A program made the position numbers and the translations under genes. Shown piece by piece: positions 22,904 to 34,774 of a DNA stretch of 64,000 nucleotides. The notes beneath the pieces were generated by a model, which searched no databases, had not been told where the DNA came from, and saw only the letters and a program-made list of their open reading frames with translations. The stretch is taken from the NCBI GenBank assembly GCA_963971405.1, contig OZ020489.1, forward strand, positions 17,200,290 through 17,264,289, written 5' to 3'. This DNA comes from Psococerastis gibbosa. Taxonomy: Eukaryota; Arthropoda; Insecta; Psocodea; Psocidae. Position 1 is the stretch's first letter. The number at the start of each line of letters is the position of its first letter.

Positions 22904-23043
22904 GGCGCAAATTCTACCGACCTCGATAGTGATAGTGATACTGATATTGACATGGTAGCAGACATCAAAGACAGTCTAAAAATGTCTGCTACCACGTCAA
23001 TATCAGTATCACTATCACTATCGAGGTCGGTGGAATTTGCGCC
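22904..23043. mobile_element. F1-type foldback, short near-perfect hairpin
   Basis: The left arm GGCGCAAATTCTACCGACCT continues through CGATAGTGATAGTGATACTG and TGGTAGCAGACAT. The right arm is its near-perfect reverse complement, and the loop is only ~15 bp (around AGACAGTCTAAAAA). The core TGGTAGCAGACATNNAAGAC is shared with the longer F1 copies. Confidence 0.85.
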
Positions 23044-23049
23044 TTAGAC

Positions 23050-24140
23050 GCCGACAAAATTTATTATGGGTTCTCCTGCCCATGTGGCCAGCCCCTGGAC
23101 TCTTGCTTGGATTCATACAAATTATTAAAAATTACCTATGAATAGCCTACCTTCCTATCTAATTTCATTTCAAAGTGAAATTTCATTTTCTAAAAAAATA
23201 TATAGCCTATACAGTATATATATAACACATTTATTTATTTCAACTTGTTATTATTCATTACCAAGAAATGATCTACCCTATTTATTTAGCACTGGCTTAA
23301 AAAAGAAACACGTTATCAACATTCAACAGTAAGGACTAACCCATGGTCGTTAGCATTCTAAAACAAGACAATTATTTCAGCGACAATAAACAAAAACGAT
23401 TGAAAGCAAATGTAATCAACACTCGTTCCGTAATATCCGTGGGCGACAAAAAAATTGCTGAAGAGCGGGAAACGCGTTACTGGGAGACAAAAAAAGGTAC
23501 GGAGAGAATTAAGAGAAAATCTTTTTGTCAACTCTTTCACCTACCCACCCTACCTACAGCTCTTGTTCCTCTGAATGGTATGATCCCTGATTTGATACAG
23601 CGCGAACTGTACTAACAAAGAGGAAACCGCTTAGAAAACATGGTATGTTTCAAATTATGCTTAATGATTATAGAATAATGTTAATGTATTGTATGCCAAT
23701 GAAACTAATTTTTATGTGCTTTAAAAAAAAAAAAAAAATGACTTTTTTTTAGTCTGAGACCACCCTAGCGGAGTTTTTGATGTTAACAGCGCACATTGGA
23801 AAATGCCTTTTAAGATTTTAAAGGTGATGACCGATGATGATGTTTTTAGGACAGTTTACTGCTGTGGGATTTTAAAAATTAATTGGGGAGGGGGAAGTGT
23901 CCGAACTGGCCTATGAAATTAATATATTATAGCATCATATGTTATATAATACACTGACATTAAACCAACTTAGGTTGAAGTGGCAACCTTCTCGCTATAA
24001 CCAAATTGGAGGCTTCAAATAAATCTGGATTTGGCGGAGTTGGGAGTCCGTAGATGGTGGAGCGTCGTAGAAAACCGAGGTGACTGGAGGAGTGTTGTCG
24101 AGCAGTCCAAAGCTCATCAAGCTCATCAAGGGCTGTACAG
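23050..24140. other. Noncoding DNA, no gene seen
   Basis: A frame at 23343-23615 (+, 90 codons) and an A15 run near 23724 occur. Neither is supported as a gene. Confidence 0.5.
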
Positions 24141-24143
24141 CCA

Positions 24144-24144
<1 letters not shown>

Positions 24145-24174
<30 letters not shown>

Positions 24175-24212
24175 AAGAAGAAGAAGAAGAAGAAGAAGAA
24201 GAAGAAGAAGAA
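24145..24212. repeat. (AAG)n microsatellite, about 22 units
   Basis: A pure AAG run. Poly-Lys and poly-Leu open frames over it on the two strands are artefacts of the repeat. Confidence 0.95.
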
Positions 24213-24214
24213 AT

Positions 24215-24905
24215 ATAAATATTTTAATGTAAAATTTGCAGTCTAATGGTGACCCTAGCTTTCCATTAATTAGAAGGGTCAAAGGGACACAATGGATCAT
24301 AAATGTTAAAACACACGCAACGTAGGTACAAAAACATCAAACTTCATATCATGCATTCCGCCCAATCACCAATTCAAAAAATGGGTCGAGAAAACTTGTT
24401 AATATTTACGAGTTCGCCAATACGAACTTTTGATTGGATGGAGTGCATTCAACCGTGAATTAAAACCGAGTTGATGGAATGAGCCGGTGTTTTGTTCACA
24501 TTATCGAAGTCGATTTTAAGAAAAAGTCAAAAGGTGAGGAATGACGTGAAGGGTGGATTCATTTTGGTGCGGAAACTATCGTATTTCCTACCCATCACCC
24601 CCCCCCCCCTCCCGCTCTGTCTCTCCTGCTCCCAGCCACAATTCCAAAACATCTGCCATTTTTCAACCTCACACTTTCAACATTAAATTATCTCAGTTCT
24701 CACCCAATTGCAATGGTACAATGCGTCTTCTAGCTTTTATCGTAGAATATATTTCTTGAAATGAAGCCTATTATTAGGGTGAAACATAAAAGTTTTTAAT
24801 TTTTTAAATAACTTATCCGTAAAAACTTCATAATACCCGAACACAGTACTACGTTATTGTTTAACATTCGCATATTGCTAATTCCATAAGCATTAATTTT
24901 ACAAT
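24215..24905. other. Noncoding DNA, no gene seen
   Basis: Contains a C11 run near 24599. No coding signal or known repeat. Confidence 0.5.
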
Positions 24906-24911
24906 AGTTTG

Positions 24912-25047
24912 AAGAACCAGTAGAATCCGGGCTGATGGGCCGTGGTCGAAATGAAAGCGAACTACCAACTTGGTAGTTCGGATTCTACTGGTGGTAGTTC
25001 GCTTTCATTTCGACCACGGCCCAGCAGCCCGGATTCTACTGGTTCTT
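24912..25047. mobile_element. R-C foldback, ~54-bp arms
   Basis: The left arm GAACCAGTAGAATCCGGGCT continues through GGGCCGTGGTCGAAATGAAA to GCGAACTACCA. The right arm (about 24994-25047) is the near-perfect reverse complement. The 28-bp centre itself repeats GGTAGTTCGGATTCTACTGG. Fragments occur near 12930, 34030 and 42786. Downstream, CGGCCGTGAAAGCCTTTGCT is shared with 34030 and 42890, so the family extends beyond the hairpin. Confidence 0.8.
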
Positions 25048-25167
25048 AATTCGACTCCGGCCGTGAAAGCCTTTGCTGTTATATTATACAATAGTTTACC
25101 ACAAAATATCAAAACCATCCCTTCTATAGAAAAAATTTAAACGAAAAATGACAAGTTACCTTAACAT

Positions 25168-25680
25168 GAAAATATAATTAATAACTCAAATAATTGGCTG
25201 TTTGACAATTTTGAAAACCTATATCAATGCATTATTTAAAAGAAATATTTTATAGAAAAATTTCCCCCCAATCAATTTAAGTTTCAGGAACCATAACGAC
25301 GAAAATACAATTAATAACTCAAATAATTGGCTGTTTGACAATTTTGAAAACCTATATCAATGCATTATTAAAAGAAATATTTTATAGAAAAATTTCCGCC
25401 CATTACTTTAACCGAAAATACAATTAATAACTCAAATAATTGGCGGTTTGCCAATTTTGAAAACCTATATCAATGCATTATTAAAAGAAATATTTCATAG
25501 ATATTTTTTCCCCCCATCAATTTAAGTTTCAGGAACCATAACGACGAAAATACAATTAATAACTCAAATAACTAGCTGCTTGACAGTTTTCAAAACCTAC
25601 TTCACTGCGTTATTAAATTTATTTTATATAAATATAATATAGAAATATTTCCCCCTATCAATTTAAGTTTCAGGAACATA
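25168..25680. repeat. Minisatellite, four units of ~112-135 bp
   Basis: Units begin at about 25168, 25301, 25413 and 25545 with GAAAATACAATTAATAACTC. They continue with ATAATTGGCTGTTTGACAAT and CCTATATCAATGCATTATTA. Units 1, 3 and 4 end with ATCAATTTAAGTTTCAGGAA; unit 2 has lost most of that end. Confidence 0.9.
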
Positions 25681-25689
25681 TTGGGAGCT

Positions 25690-26195
25690 AACGATGTTAT
25701 AATAAAACTGAATACGAAACAATGCAAAGTACGCGTTTTTTTTTTGTCGGCGCCATTGTCTGGTTTGTTTGTTTCCGCTTTCATTCAGAACTTTATTTGA
25801 CTACGAAGTTCAAAAGCACTGTTTTCATCAATTAATTAACGAATAAATTGCTACATTTTACAAGGAAATTCAATAGAAATATTAAGTTAAATTAAATATA
25901 AAAATGTCCAAGTTTGTCTAAATTTTACAATGAACAATATTCTACGTATTCCGGACGTTCAACGACAAATTGCAGTTAACTTATGATTTCTTATTGAAAA
26001 TGTGAGTTTGGGACCCAAGTATGGCCGCCAGTTGTCCCATTTTTTTCATGATGTCAACGCCTGTTGGGAGCGTCCCCAGAAGACCCCACCAAAGTTTCAT
26101 CTCAATCTGAAAAGTGGTTTTAGAAATCACCCCGGACATCCAAAATACAGGGGTCATTAAACTCTATATTTACGGTACACATGAAATATTTTTTA
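25690..26195. other. Noncoding DNA, no gene seen
   Basis: No coding signal or recognised repeat. Confidence 0.5.
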
Positions 26196-26198
26196 TTA

Positions 26199-26385
26199 CC
26201 GAAACTAGAGGATTTAGAAATATCTGGACTTTTTCTACATCCTCTAATTTCGGCTATGACGAGGAGGTTGCCTCTTCAACATAAGACGTAAGTTTAATGT
26301 CAGTATTACAGTATTACATGTATATAGCCTACCATATACTACTGCAATAGGCTACATTGAATATTTCTTTATTGCATTCAATTTA
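26199..26385 (+). repeat. 323-bp-family unit lacking the tRNA-like segment
   Basis: Reads CCGAAACTAGAGGATTTAGA...TCTGGACTTTTT directly into CTACATCCTCTAATTTCGGC, then GAGGAGGTTGCCTCTTCAAC and ATATACTACTGCAATAGGCT. It is colinear with the units at 5518-6301 except that the whole tRNA-like segment is absent. Here the ends CCGAAANTAGAGGAT form a 15-bp inverted pair (26199-26253). Confidence 0.75.
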
Positions 26386-26389
26386 ACTC

Positions 26390-27650
26390 ATGGGCCCCGA
26401 GCCATTGACCCAAAATGACTCTATTACTTTAACTAGATGCATATAACTCACAGATATGATTTTATAACTATAGTAAGTCGCGACCCCGCACTGTTCAAAA
26501 CTGACATTAAAACCGCAACGTCTAAAGTTGTTGTTAACAAAGTAACTCAAAAGTTTCCTAATGTCACTCACACAACTTTCCTAAGCTTTGCTCGGAAAAG
26601 CATTATGAAAAGTATCGGTGGTCGGAATTTTAATAATATTACTGTATATATCCTTCAAATCCAAAAGATAAAGAAGTCCGGGCACGTATGATAGATTAAT
26701 CCGCAATGCGCTTTACAAATCAGCGGGTTTCACTTCATGTTTTGACCTACAATTATGTACTACACAATATGTATTGGAGTATAACTACCTATCCAAGTTG
26801 ATAGGTACCTATTTGTCCTTAAAAATTTGAATTAATACGAACGATGTTATAGTTTGAGTTTTGCGGTTTGCGCTTGGCGTTTTGCCATGTGTTTACAAAA
26901 CGGGTGGGTGTTAGAAAAAAATGTTAGAAAATATAGGCGTCAAGTAGTTTGATTTTAATATTTTTTAGACTGGTAAGCCGTATGGTTTTTAAGAAAAGCC
27001 GCAAGTTTAAATTTGTGAATTTTTAATATTTTGACCTTATAGGGAGGGGGTTATGACCCATATGTCCCCCCCCCCGAAATAAATTTTTGTATGTAAACCG
27101 TATGGTTTGAAGAATTTTTCCTTTAACTCATTAATAAATTACGTTAAAATTTTTTTGGACCCCCCCCCCCACCCGAAATCAAAACCTGGGCACGGCCTTC
27201 ATGTCGATGACTTTTCACAGACTACGGGGATATTATGGTAAAAAAGTATGAAATATCGTAACTTGTTATAGAACGGTACCTTCTTTCATTTGCAGTTTTG
27301 ATGGCTATAAAAGCATCTTTAAAGGCTTCTTATCGGAAAAAATTTCCTGAAAAGAGAGGATTTTATTAAAAGTAGGCGGACTTTGAAAAGAACAGCGCTG
27401 GGAGCCAATTTGCTTATTTCGTTTACGAGTTGTTTTACATTTCATGAAATTTTCTCCATTCAAAAGAACTCAAGATTAGTCTTAACTCTTTCAGGGATGT
27501 TATAGGTACCTTACTCAATGACTCACCCAGAAATTAACTTTTTTGGCTCCGGTGCAGTGGGACTACAGCTTGCCCATGCTCAAATCATAGACATAGCTTT
27601 ATGGTTTAAATTTTTTTTGACGCCGTTGCGGCCATTTTAATTTAGTTTCT
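26390..27650. other. Noncoding DNA with C-runs
   Basis: C-runs occur near 27066-27076 and 27161-27172. The sequence ending AAAACCTGGGCACGGCCTT (about 27200) looks like a lone transposon end, but no matching left end was found. No gene. Confidence 0.45.
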
Positions 27651-27654
27651 TTTA

Positions 27655-28100
27655 TTAAGAGAACATGATACGTAGAAAATTAGCACCCCAAAACTTGTTG
27701 TTTTTATTGACTTTTTATTTTTTAATTAATTAACAAAGCAAGTTATTAAAGATGTAAGTTGTAGAAGACTACTTCATGCCTCATATAGGAAATATTAAAT
27801 GTTTTTACCTTAGTTCTTTCAAAAAAACCAGAGAGGAGAAAAATTTCGCGTAATCTGGGATTTTTGGAAAAAATACAAAACCGTAAAGTAAAAATACACG
27901 ATTATATGATGCACGAAGTAGTCTTCTACAACTTTTAAAAGAGCGAAATATTTAATAACGTGCTGAGTTAATGAAATAAAAAATGAAAAGTAGGTATTTA
28001 GACTTTATAGTCTTATTGTTCGCCATTTGTATTGCAATAAAGTCATTTATTCATTATTTAATTTTGGGTTGCCAATTTTCTACGTAGCATAGCCTCTTAA
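27655..28100. mobile_element. F5 foldback/MITE, copy 2, 446 bp
   Basis: The ends TTAAGAGAACATGATACGTA and TACGTAGCATAGCCTCTTAA are inverted partners and match copy 1. It is colinear with 20431-20801 except for about 75 extra bases near 27990-28065 (around GACTTTATAGTC). Confidence 0.8.
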
Positions 28101-28135
28101 TAAGAAGTGAAACATGTACGTTAAAAGGGTTGAAT

Positions 28136-28300
28136 CAGCTTCGATGGCAAGGTGGTAGCATGTTTGAACATGTGCTTGTACTTGTATGACTTATACCTTG
28201 CGATCGGTGACGTGTCGCTACTCGACACAGACACAAGTATCTATTAAGTTACTTAGTAAGGCGACTGAAGAGGTCAGTCGGATACATTCATTAAAATATT
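28136..28300 (+). repeat. SINE-like family S3, interrupted by an R-A element
   Basis: Begins CAGCTTCGATGGCAAGGTGG and contains GTGACGTGTCGCTACTCGAC, ending GGATACATTCATTAAAAT. The expected rest of S3 (GTATGCGATTATCTTTTTAT) resumes at 29047, after the inserted R-A copy. Confidence 0.75.
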
Positions 28301-29046
28301 ATTGCTTTCCAATTTATACGTAGTATAAGGAAAGCTTTGTGATGGTCCAAATTTTTTATTCCGAGATTTCAACGGATTTACACGTTGTGAGGTCCCAGGA
28401 ACCCAAAAACGTGTTTTTTTTACGAAATGTCTGTCTATCTGTCGCTCTGTCTGTTCATCGATTTCCGGGTGGATATTTCTGAAATTTGTCATGTAACTTA
28501 ACAAAAATCATACCTCGGGACCATTTTTTTTATTTTGTGCTAACTTAATTTTGGGGGGGTTTTATTCTCAAGAAACTCCAAAAAAACGTCTAATAAAATT
28601 ATTTATCAAAAACGGCTCCAACGATTTCTTTTAAATTCACATATATTGTAGTAGTTAGTAATGTTAATAAAATGCGGGGGTCGCTTGCCCCTTGATAGTT
28701 TGCTTCTGGGGGTAAAAAATAAAAATAACTAAATTTTCATGAAAAATGACTAAAAAATAAATTTTCTGTGGAACCATTCTATCGATGACTTCTACCTTCA
28801 GGCATGTTTTAGGTGTTAAATTGCGTAACAAAACCGGACAGGTAGCTTCCCATAGAAGTATTTGGTTTTGAACAAAAAAATTGTTTTTGAAAAAATGATT
28901 GAAAATTCACGTTCAAATGCATTGCGTGCCCTGCCATTATTGCTGTGTGGGAATGTGTTAGTCTGACCTATCTAGAATTTACCTCACCTCTATATACTAA
29001 TTGATAAAATTGAAAGCATGTTCGAGTAAACTCGGACCGGTTCTTT
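28301..29046 (+). mobile_element. R-A element, copy a (746 bp)
   Basis: Left end ATTGCTTTCCAATTTATACG. The right region contains TTGATAAAATTGAAAGCATG, then TTCGAGTAAACTCGGACCGG, then TTCTTTT. The words GCTTTCCAATTTAT and ATAAATTGGAAAGC (in less mutated copies) form inverted ends. It lacks long open frames. Copies b, c and d are at 45037, 48346 and 51257. It is inserted in an S3 copy. Confidence 0.8.
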
Positions 29047-29295
29047 TGTATGCGATTATCTTTTTATTTAAAAAAATTAAGAAAAAAGTACTGCCCTACA
29101 CTGGGCACAATATCCAGCAATTAAACATCATGGCAGTCGTTTACTTGCAGTTGTATGGAATTCTTAGGTTGCATTAAAGAATGTACCTAACCTTATGACG
29201 ATCAAAGCGAAAATTATAAACATATTTATCAGCCGGCCTACTATGCCGTTTAGTATTGACTTATTCATGGGGTCAAAAATGTAAACAAACAATTT

Positions 29296-29390
29296 TGGAT
29301 AGCACTTTCCATTGCAAAATTATCTTGTTTAAATTTTTAATCCTAGGTTGAAATTCGAACTAATCGCCATAGTAGGCCCGCAGCAGTAGA
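29296..29390. repeat. F2-family fragment
   Basis: Contains GGATAGCACTTTCCATTGCA, ATCTTGTTTAAATTTTTAAT and ATCGCCATAGTAGGCCCGCA, colinear with 15943-16030. Confidence 0.65.
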
Positions 29391-29408
29391 AACATAAACC
29401 CTCCCATA

Positions 29409-29794
29409 AGGCGCCCATTTCACCGACCGGCTAGGGCTATTTACAAAAACAGTGACGTGGTAGCAGACATTCAAGACTTAGGCGGAGTTTCCACCGACCT
29501 CGCTATGCAGAATTGACGGAAATGTTTATTTTCCTCTATGCCATAGTTAAAATTGATCAATGATCATACAGTAAAATCACAAACAAACAAACTAAAATTA
29601 AAAAATGGCGTCATGGGATATGTTAAGTACAAACATTTTAATATATTTCTATAAAAAGAAAAATTCCAATTTCCGTCAATGTCATTTGCATTCTGCAATG
29701 CGAGGTCGATGGAAACGCCACCTAAGTCTTAAATGTCTGCTACCACGTCACCGTTTTTGTAAATAGCCTTAGCCGGTCGGTGGAATGGGCGCCT
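29409..29794. mobile_element. F1 foldback/MITE, 386 bp
   Basis: The terminal inverted repeats are AGGCGCCCATTYCACCGACC, continuing GGCTAGGGCTATTTACAAAA, then GTGACGTGGTAGCAGACATT and CAAGACTTAGG. Each end is about 90 bp and they pair almost perfectly. A second inner inverted pair (TTTCCACCGACCTCGC/GCGAGGTCGATGGAAAC) follows. The centre contains TTAAAATTGATCAATGATCA. No ORF. Related to 35629, 55462 and 55981. Confidence 0.85.
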
Positions 29795-29799
29795 AAAGA

Positions 29800-32260
29800 A
29801 AGTTAACGTACGCAGCTGGGTTAATTGTATGAGTGGGCCGAAAGGCCCAAAATTCCCCCATATGGAAAATACAGACAATTTTCTTTCTTTTCTCAGCCCA
29901 ACACCATGTTCCCAATGACTGCAAGACAGAAACTGAGGTCCTAAGTTGCATATAGATTAAAAGAAGAAACCCCCGGATGGTCAGTTATGAAATTTGGACT
30001 TAGCCTTAATGAGGTGCATGTCGTTGACTATTGTTTTAAAAGCTTAGGGGCTGATAACTTGTAATATAATAATGCACAAGTTGGTATATTCATCCGTTAT
30101 ATACATAGTATACAGTATATATATAGCGGCCCATGAGAGATTAACGCCACAAAAGGTTTGGGTTGCCACCGGAAAGTTTCTCTACAATCCTTACCACCCG
30201 TAATAGTGTAGAGGTAAGCTTTAAACTTCAAATTGTGATGCTGAGAGATAATGAAATTGAGTCGGATAAAGGTGATAAGTGTGACGTCCCCTTCCTAATT
30301 AACAACCCATTAAGACTCACATCAGCTAATCAATACACACTCGTCAACATCATCGCCCTTCACCTGCTGCTGTACGTCTGCTACAGCATTTGCTTAACAA
30401 ATAACCAATGCTCCCATGCGGTGCCAGCTCATAAAAGGTAACTAGGGCTGTAGAGAGGACCAATGGCCCGGGGCCCATAAGTGACCCATGAATAAAAAAA
30501 AACATTAAAAATTTTTTCACATGCTCTAAATATTTTGTTTGGAAACTTTACATTTTTTATGTCGAATGGTCAAACCCGACCTTTTTTTTGGCCTTGAAAA
30601 ATTCATTCGGCCGTGATCTGATTTTGAGGTTGAGACCATATGGCTATGGAGTTAATTTATTTCTATGAATTTAGTTGGTGCTGGACGGATATGGAACAAG
30701 TTTGAGTGAAATTGTGAAGTAAATGGTACTATAACTCATAATTGCTTAAAATCTGTTGGTAATTGAAAGGTAATAAGTGATATCAAAAATCCCTTTCGGC
30801 TCTGGCCGATCAGGTGTAGGGAGATTCCGCAGACCCTGCTTTTCCTCTACGCTACTTACGCTATGTATGTAATAAAAAATACTTCATTATTTTCCCAATT
30901 ACAACATCAACACACAAAACACTCTTGTGTTCCAAACAATGACTACTATCAACTTTTACTTTTTGGCTGAGGGGGTCATGAAATGAAAAGTTGTGAAGAC
31001 ACTTTCCGAACGTCGAACATTGGTCGCCATATCAATAAGTAGATGAATCTCCCTAAAAATTGTTCTCGTTGGGTGGCAAAATTGGGACACTCCAAAATTA
31101 AATGTTGGAAGTTGCCGAACCCGACGTTAGGGTAACACATAAGATAGGTACTAAAAATGTCAGCTACTATACGAATTTAACGAATATTTAATTTGACTTA
31201 ATTCGTTTCAATTTCCCTTTTCATTATGTAATACTACAGTAATTGACCAGTCATCAAGCTAATATAATGGTTGGTGCCATTTCATCATTTCAGTCTAATT
31301 CTTATTGGGTCAAATAGTTATACTGTAGTTTGGAATACAGTTATTCAGATCACTTCTTCAGGAAAAATGTAAGTAAGATAAGTTCGTGACTTTGCATTGA
31401 TGAATTCCATTCAATCACCATTCAGAATCAATTCCTAAACATTCCGAAAGTTTTTATATTCTCTATCTTATAAGATATCAAACACTTTTTATATGATAAT
31501 AAAGTAGATATACAATACTTACTGTATTTTGAGAAAGTAAAATTTCTCGTCTTCAAAACCGCAGATGAGAGGATAATAAACAGATGAGATCATATCGGGA
31601 GAAGTATCTTACCATTTTTTTTAAAACATATTTCTCTCCGAATCAGTAATCCCCTTGAAGAAAATATCCTGAAAGCTGCGGTAACTTTAGAAAGAGAAAA
31701 TTGATATTGATAACAATTCCCAACTTGTTCTTTGGGTTTACTACGAAACCCTATTCCCGAACTAATGGAAAAATCAATCATCATGATCGCAAACAAAATC
31801 AGAACCAAAACAGATAAATGTCATGTCCAGTTTTATGCCCTGTAAATTTGCGGTTATAGTCTTGTCCACTTGGATCTATATAAGCCAAGATAAGATACTT
31901 TGTACCTCTTTATTTTATTTAAGAGATTTATCTCTCAAAATAGAGTTCTTCATTTAATGCTTGATAAGTAGGCTACCAATGGACTTTTATGTGCTTTGCT
32001 TTCCTTTTATTGATATAATGCCAAAAAGGTTATTGATAAACTGTTTCAATTTTAGTTTCTTTTGAGGTCACAATGGCAATGATTGGTTGGCAGATACTCT
32101 AGCTACATTTAATAAGTTCATAGGCTACAATTTCTAGACCTATTGCGGCATTGCTTATTTATTTTACAGATGGATTTCTTTTTCCTTTGCTATATATAGG
32201 TGGTAGGTGTGCGGTGTGTGGTATACCTAGAAACATTTCACGCAGCAAATTTGGAATTCA
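29800..32260. other. Noncoding DNA, no gene seen
   Basis: A 92-codon frame at 30163-30441 (+) has no recognisable domain and no convincing splice sites. Nothing else recognised. Confidence 0.5.
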
Positions 32261-32263
32261 TTC

Positions 32264-32373
32264 CGGGCATGCGATCGGAGACTTGTCTTGTCGTAACTCA
32301 ACACAGGTACTAACCTTTAGAGGCGACTGACGTTGTCAATCATTCATTACATTGTTTTTATGCAATTAACCTT
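32264..32373 (+). repeat. SINE-like family S3, 5'-truncated copy
   Basis: Reads GGGCATGCGATCGGAGACTT, then CTTGTCGTAACTCAACACAG, then GGCGACTGACG and ATGCAATTAACCTTTT, the S3 3' part. Confidence 0.65.
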
Positions 32374-32374
32374 T

Positions 32375-33420
32375 TGGATATATATTTTTAAAAATCCACC
32401 AGACAATCGGAGAAAAATTTGTCTCGTGGCACGTTGCCCCCAATCCAAAGCATACGACAGCTTGTTACTAACTTGATGGCCTTCATGGTTGTAGCCCATA
32501 CGGGGGCGGGGCAACTGTCCCCCTAGACCCCCCCCCCCCCCAATGACACCCCTGGTAGTAGAGTGTGTCATATTCCAAGTGGAGTTTGACCGTTATGTTA
32601 TGTGGTGGAATGGATTTTAATGAAAAAAACTAAGTTGACGCTCTTGGGTAAATGTTCATGAACCGTAACTGAGGAAACAGTAAGTTAATATAGGACAGAA
32701 AGTAACGAAACGAAAAAGGTTATATGTCGTGGCTGATGACTATATATGAAATAATAATTTAAAAAAGAGGAGGAAGCTTTGCATGCTTCGTGTCTATCAG
32801 TCAAATCTTAGGAGGGCAAAATCGCAGAGTCTATTTGATAAAGTCGCTGAAAAAAACAAGTTTTTATGTTGCTGCAGCCTATTAAAACTCTAGCCCAAAT
32901 ACCTTCATGTGAAATAGTAAGCTTTATGGCTGGCACAGAGTATATGAATATTTCTAGTAGGCCTAAATAAGCCGTATCAATGCTTAAAGTAAAGTTATAT
33001 TGCAGCATAAATTTATGCTATGTACGAACACGTACATAATAATGTACGTAACATGTATAATGTACCTAACATGCTACAAAATTTTAAATTAAAAAAAAAA
33101 ATGTAAACGGTGAAAACAGTTCAAATGCATTATCTATGTCATTCACCTGAAATTACAGAAATTCACCCAAAACCATCATTTTTCCAGTTTATCATTTCAA
33201 ATTGTCAAACAATGGATTTAATACTTCCAATGCTTCTTGTATTATTTTTTACACGCATTGGCACTGTGAGAATAGTCTAAATGCATTTTGTTTGGTATTC
33301 CGTCAAAGTTTCCAAAAATAACTAAATCCGCAAAAATAGGTTTTAAAAGTTTTCAAGCTTATATTTTCAAAAACGTGCTTTAGAACTATGGACTTTTAGG
33401 GCTCCTCATATTGACATACT
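32375..33420. other. Noncoding DNA with C-run
   Basis: A C12 run near 32529 is followed by AATGACACCCCTGG, which looks like a lone transposon end without a partner. No gene. Confidence 0.45.
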
Positions 33421-33427
33421 GTAAGTC

Positions 33428-33866
33428 TTACATGAACCGTTTGCCGGTGGAATTAGGGACTTTGTACGTGTCGCATGATGTAGATGTATGGCTGTATTCA
33501 AGTATTATTATTGCCATTCCATCTGGATAGGGTAAGATAGGGATCAGGAGGGTAAAGTGTCCATTTATTATTAATGGAAAGGGTGAGCACAGGTGAGTAG
33601 AGGTAAATACGATGCATCGACAAGTCAATAAGGCGATGAATGCAGTATTTATTAGGCGCAACGGGGAAGTGTGAACCCAGCGGGAGACTCCTGGATTTGG
33701 GAATAGGTTGGGAGATGAAGACTGGGTAGATATAATGTACATAGACGCAAGTGTAAAATAATGCTTGATAAAAAGGCATACCGATGAAACAGCAGATTCC
33801 AGGAATCCCAAACGTTTTGTCAACATGTGCGATCGACATCTTCAGTGTATTCGAGTATATACACAC
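33428..33866 (-). other. Region open in two - strand frames, unrecognised
   Basis: Two overlapping frames of 132 (33428-33826) and 122 codons (33498-33866) stay open on the - strand. This is long for this AT-rich DNA. The 132-codon product is rich in Ser, Leu and aromatic residues, with hydrophobic stretches but no motif I can name. Base composition is slightly more GC-rich than the surroundings. Just right lies GATGATGACGAAACGTTTGG (33985). It may be part of an old retroelement; I do not assign a function. Confidence 0.25.
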
Positions 33867-34029
33867 ACACCGACCGGCGCAAATACTTGAAAAAGTCCCG
33901 CGCCTAAAAATTAAAAAAAAAAATCTCCAGTGGCACTGCGTAGACTTCTAAGATTGTATCATAGAGGCTCAGAAGTTGGTGAAGATGATGACGAAACGTT
34001 TGGAAGTATTCAGATCGACTGACGGCGAC

Positions 34030-34180
34030 GGCTTCACTATGCAATTCCGGCTGTGAAAGTCTTTGTAATTATATTGATGCTTGGACATCCTCGGTAATCT
34101 ATTAATTTTACAATATTTTACATACAATTTTAAAACCATTTTCTGCCCTTTCAGCACCTCTCTCTCTCTATTGGAGCTAT
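34030..34180. repeat. R-C family fragment
   Basis: Reads CAATTCCGGCTGTGAAAGTC, TTTGTAATTATATTGATGC, ATTTTACAATATTTTACATA and TTTTAAAACCATTTTCT, colinear with the sequence just right of the hairpin at 24912-25047. Confidence 0.6.
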
Positions 34181-34189
34181 CTCATAATT

Positions 34190-34770
34190 TTTATATCCAA
34201 GGGTATAGGGAGCCAATAATACCTACCGGTACCTGTATACGGTATATTGCCGATAGTGTTACAAATATTGCGGCGTATTTTGCCTAATTTCTTGACGGTA
34301 TTGTAGATATTCAATTTAAAGAATTCTATCAACTTGGTGTTCTACGTAAGTAGGTGGTGGTTGCCCTGTTTTTCGTGATTTTTCGGACTATTCATCACAG
34401 GTGCCGTATACAAATTATAGGAACTTAAAACGGACCATGCTGCCGAAGACCCACCCACCCTGAAGCTATGCTCAAAAGCGGTCCCAGCGTGGTGGTGCGT
34501 AATGTGATACGGAGAACTTACTTACTCAACGGGCCCTTGCCTAGCACATATTGATCCAAAACGTCGCTGGCGTCTAAAAGATCTATCAACAAATTAAACA
34601 AAATGGGGACACTCGCTCCTACAACACGAGGCAACGGGGAAACCTTGTAAGGCCAGCGCCACGCTCAGCCAAGTGTAAGAGACTGGATCCCCTATGGCCT
34701 ATACTACAAGGTTTCGCCTACCTTAGAAAACTCCCGATTGAACTGAGAGCGGCGAGAAATGCTTCTAACT
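34190..34770. other. Noncoding DNA, partly GC-richer
   Basis: From 34430 to 34750 the DNA is richer in GC and contains GAGGCAACGGGGAAACCTTG, similar to the R-D start (AGGCAACGGGAAACCACTGC). It may be a remnant of a non-LTR element, but no protein motif was found. Confidence 0.35.
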
Positions 34771-34774
34771 GTCA

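Noticed and set aside
23995..24300. Poly-Leu / poly-Lys open frames
   Set aside because: They are translations of the (AAG)n microsatellite at 24145-24212.
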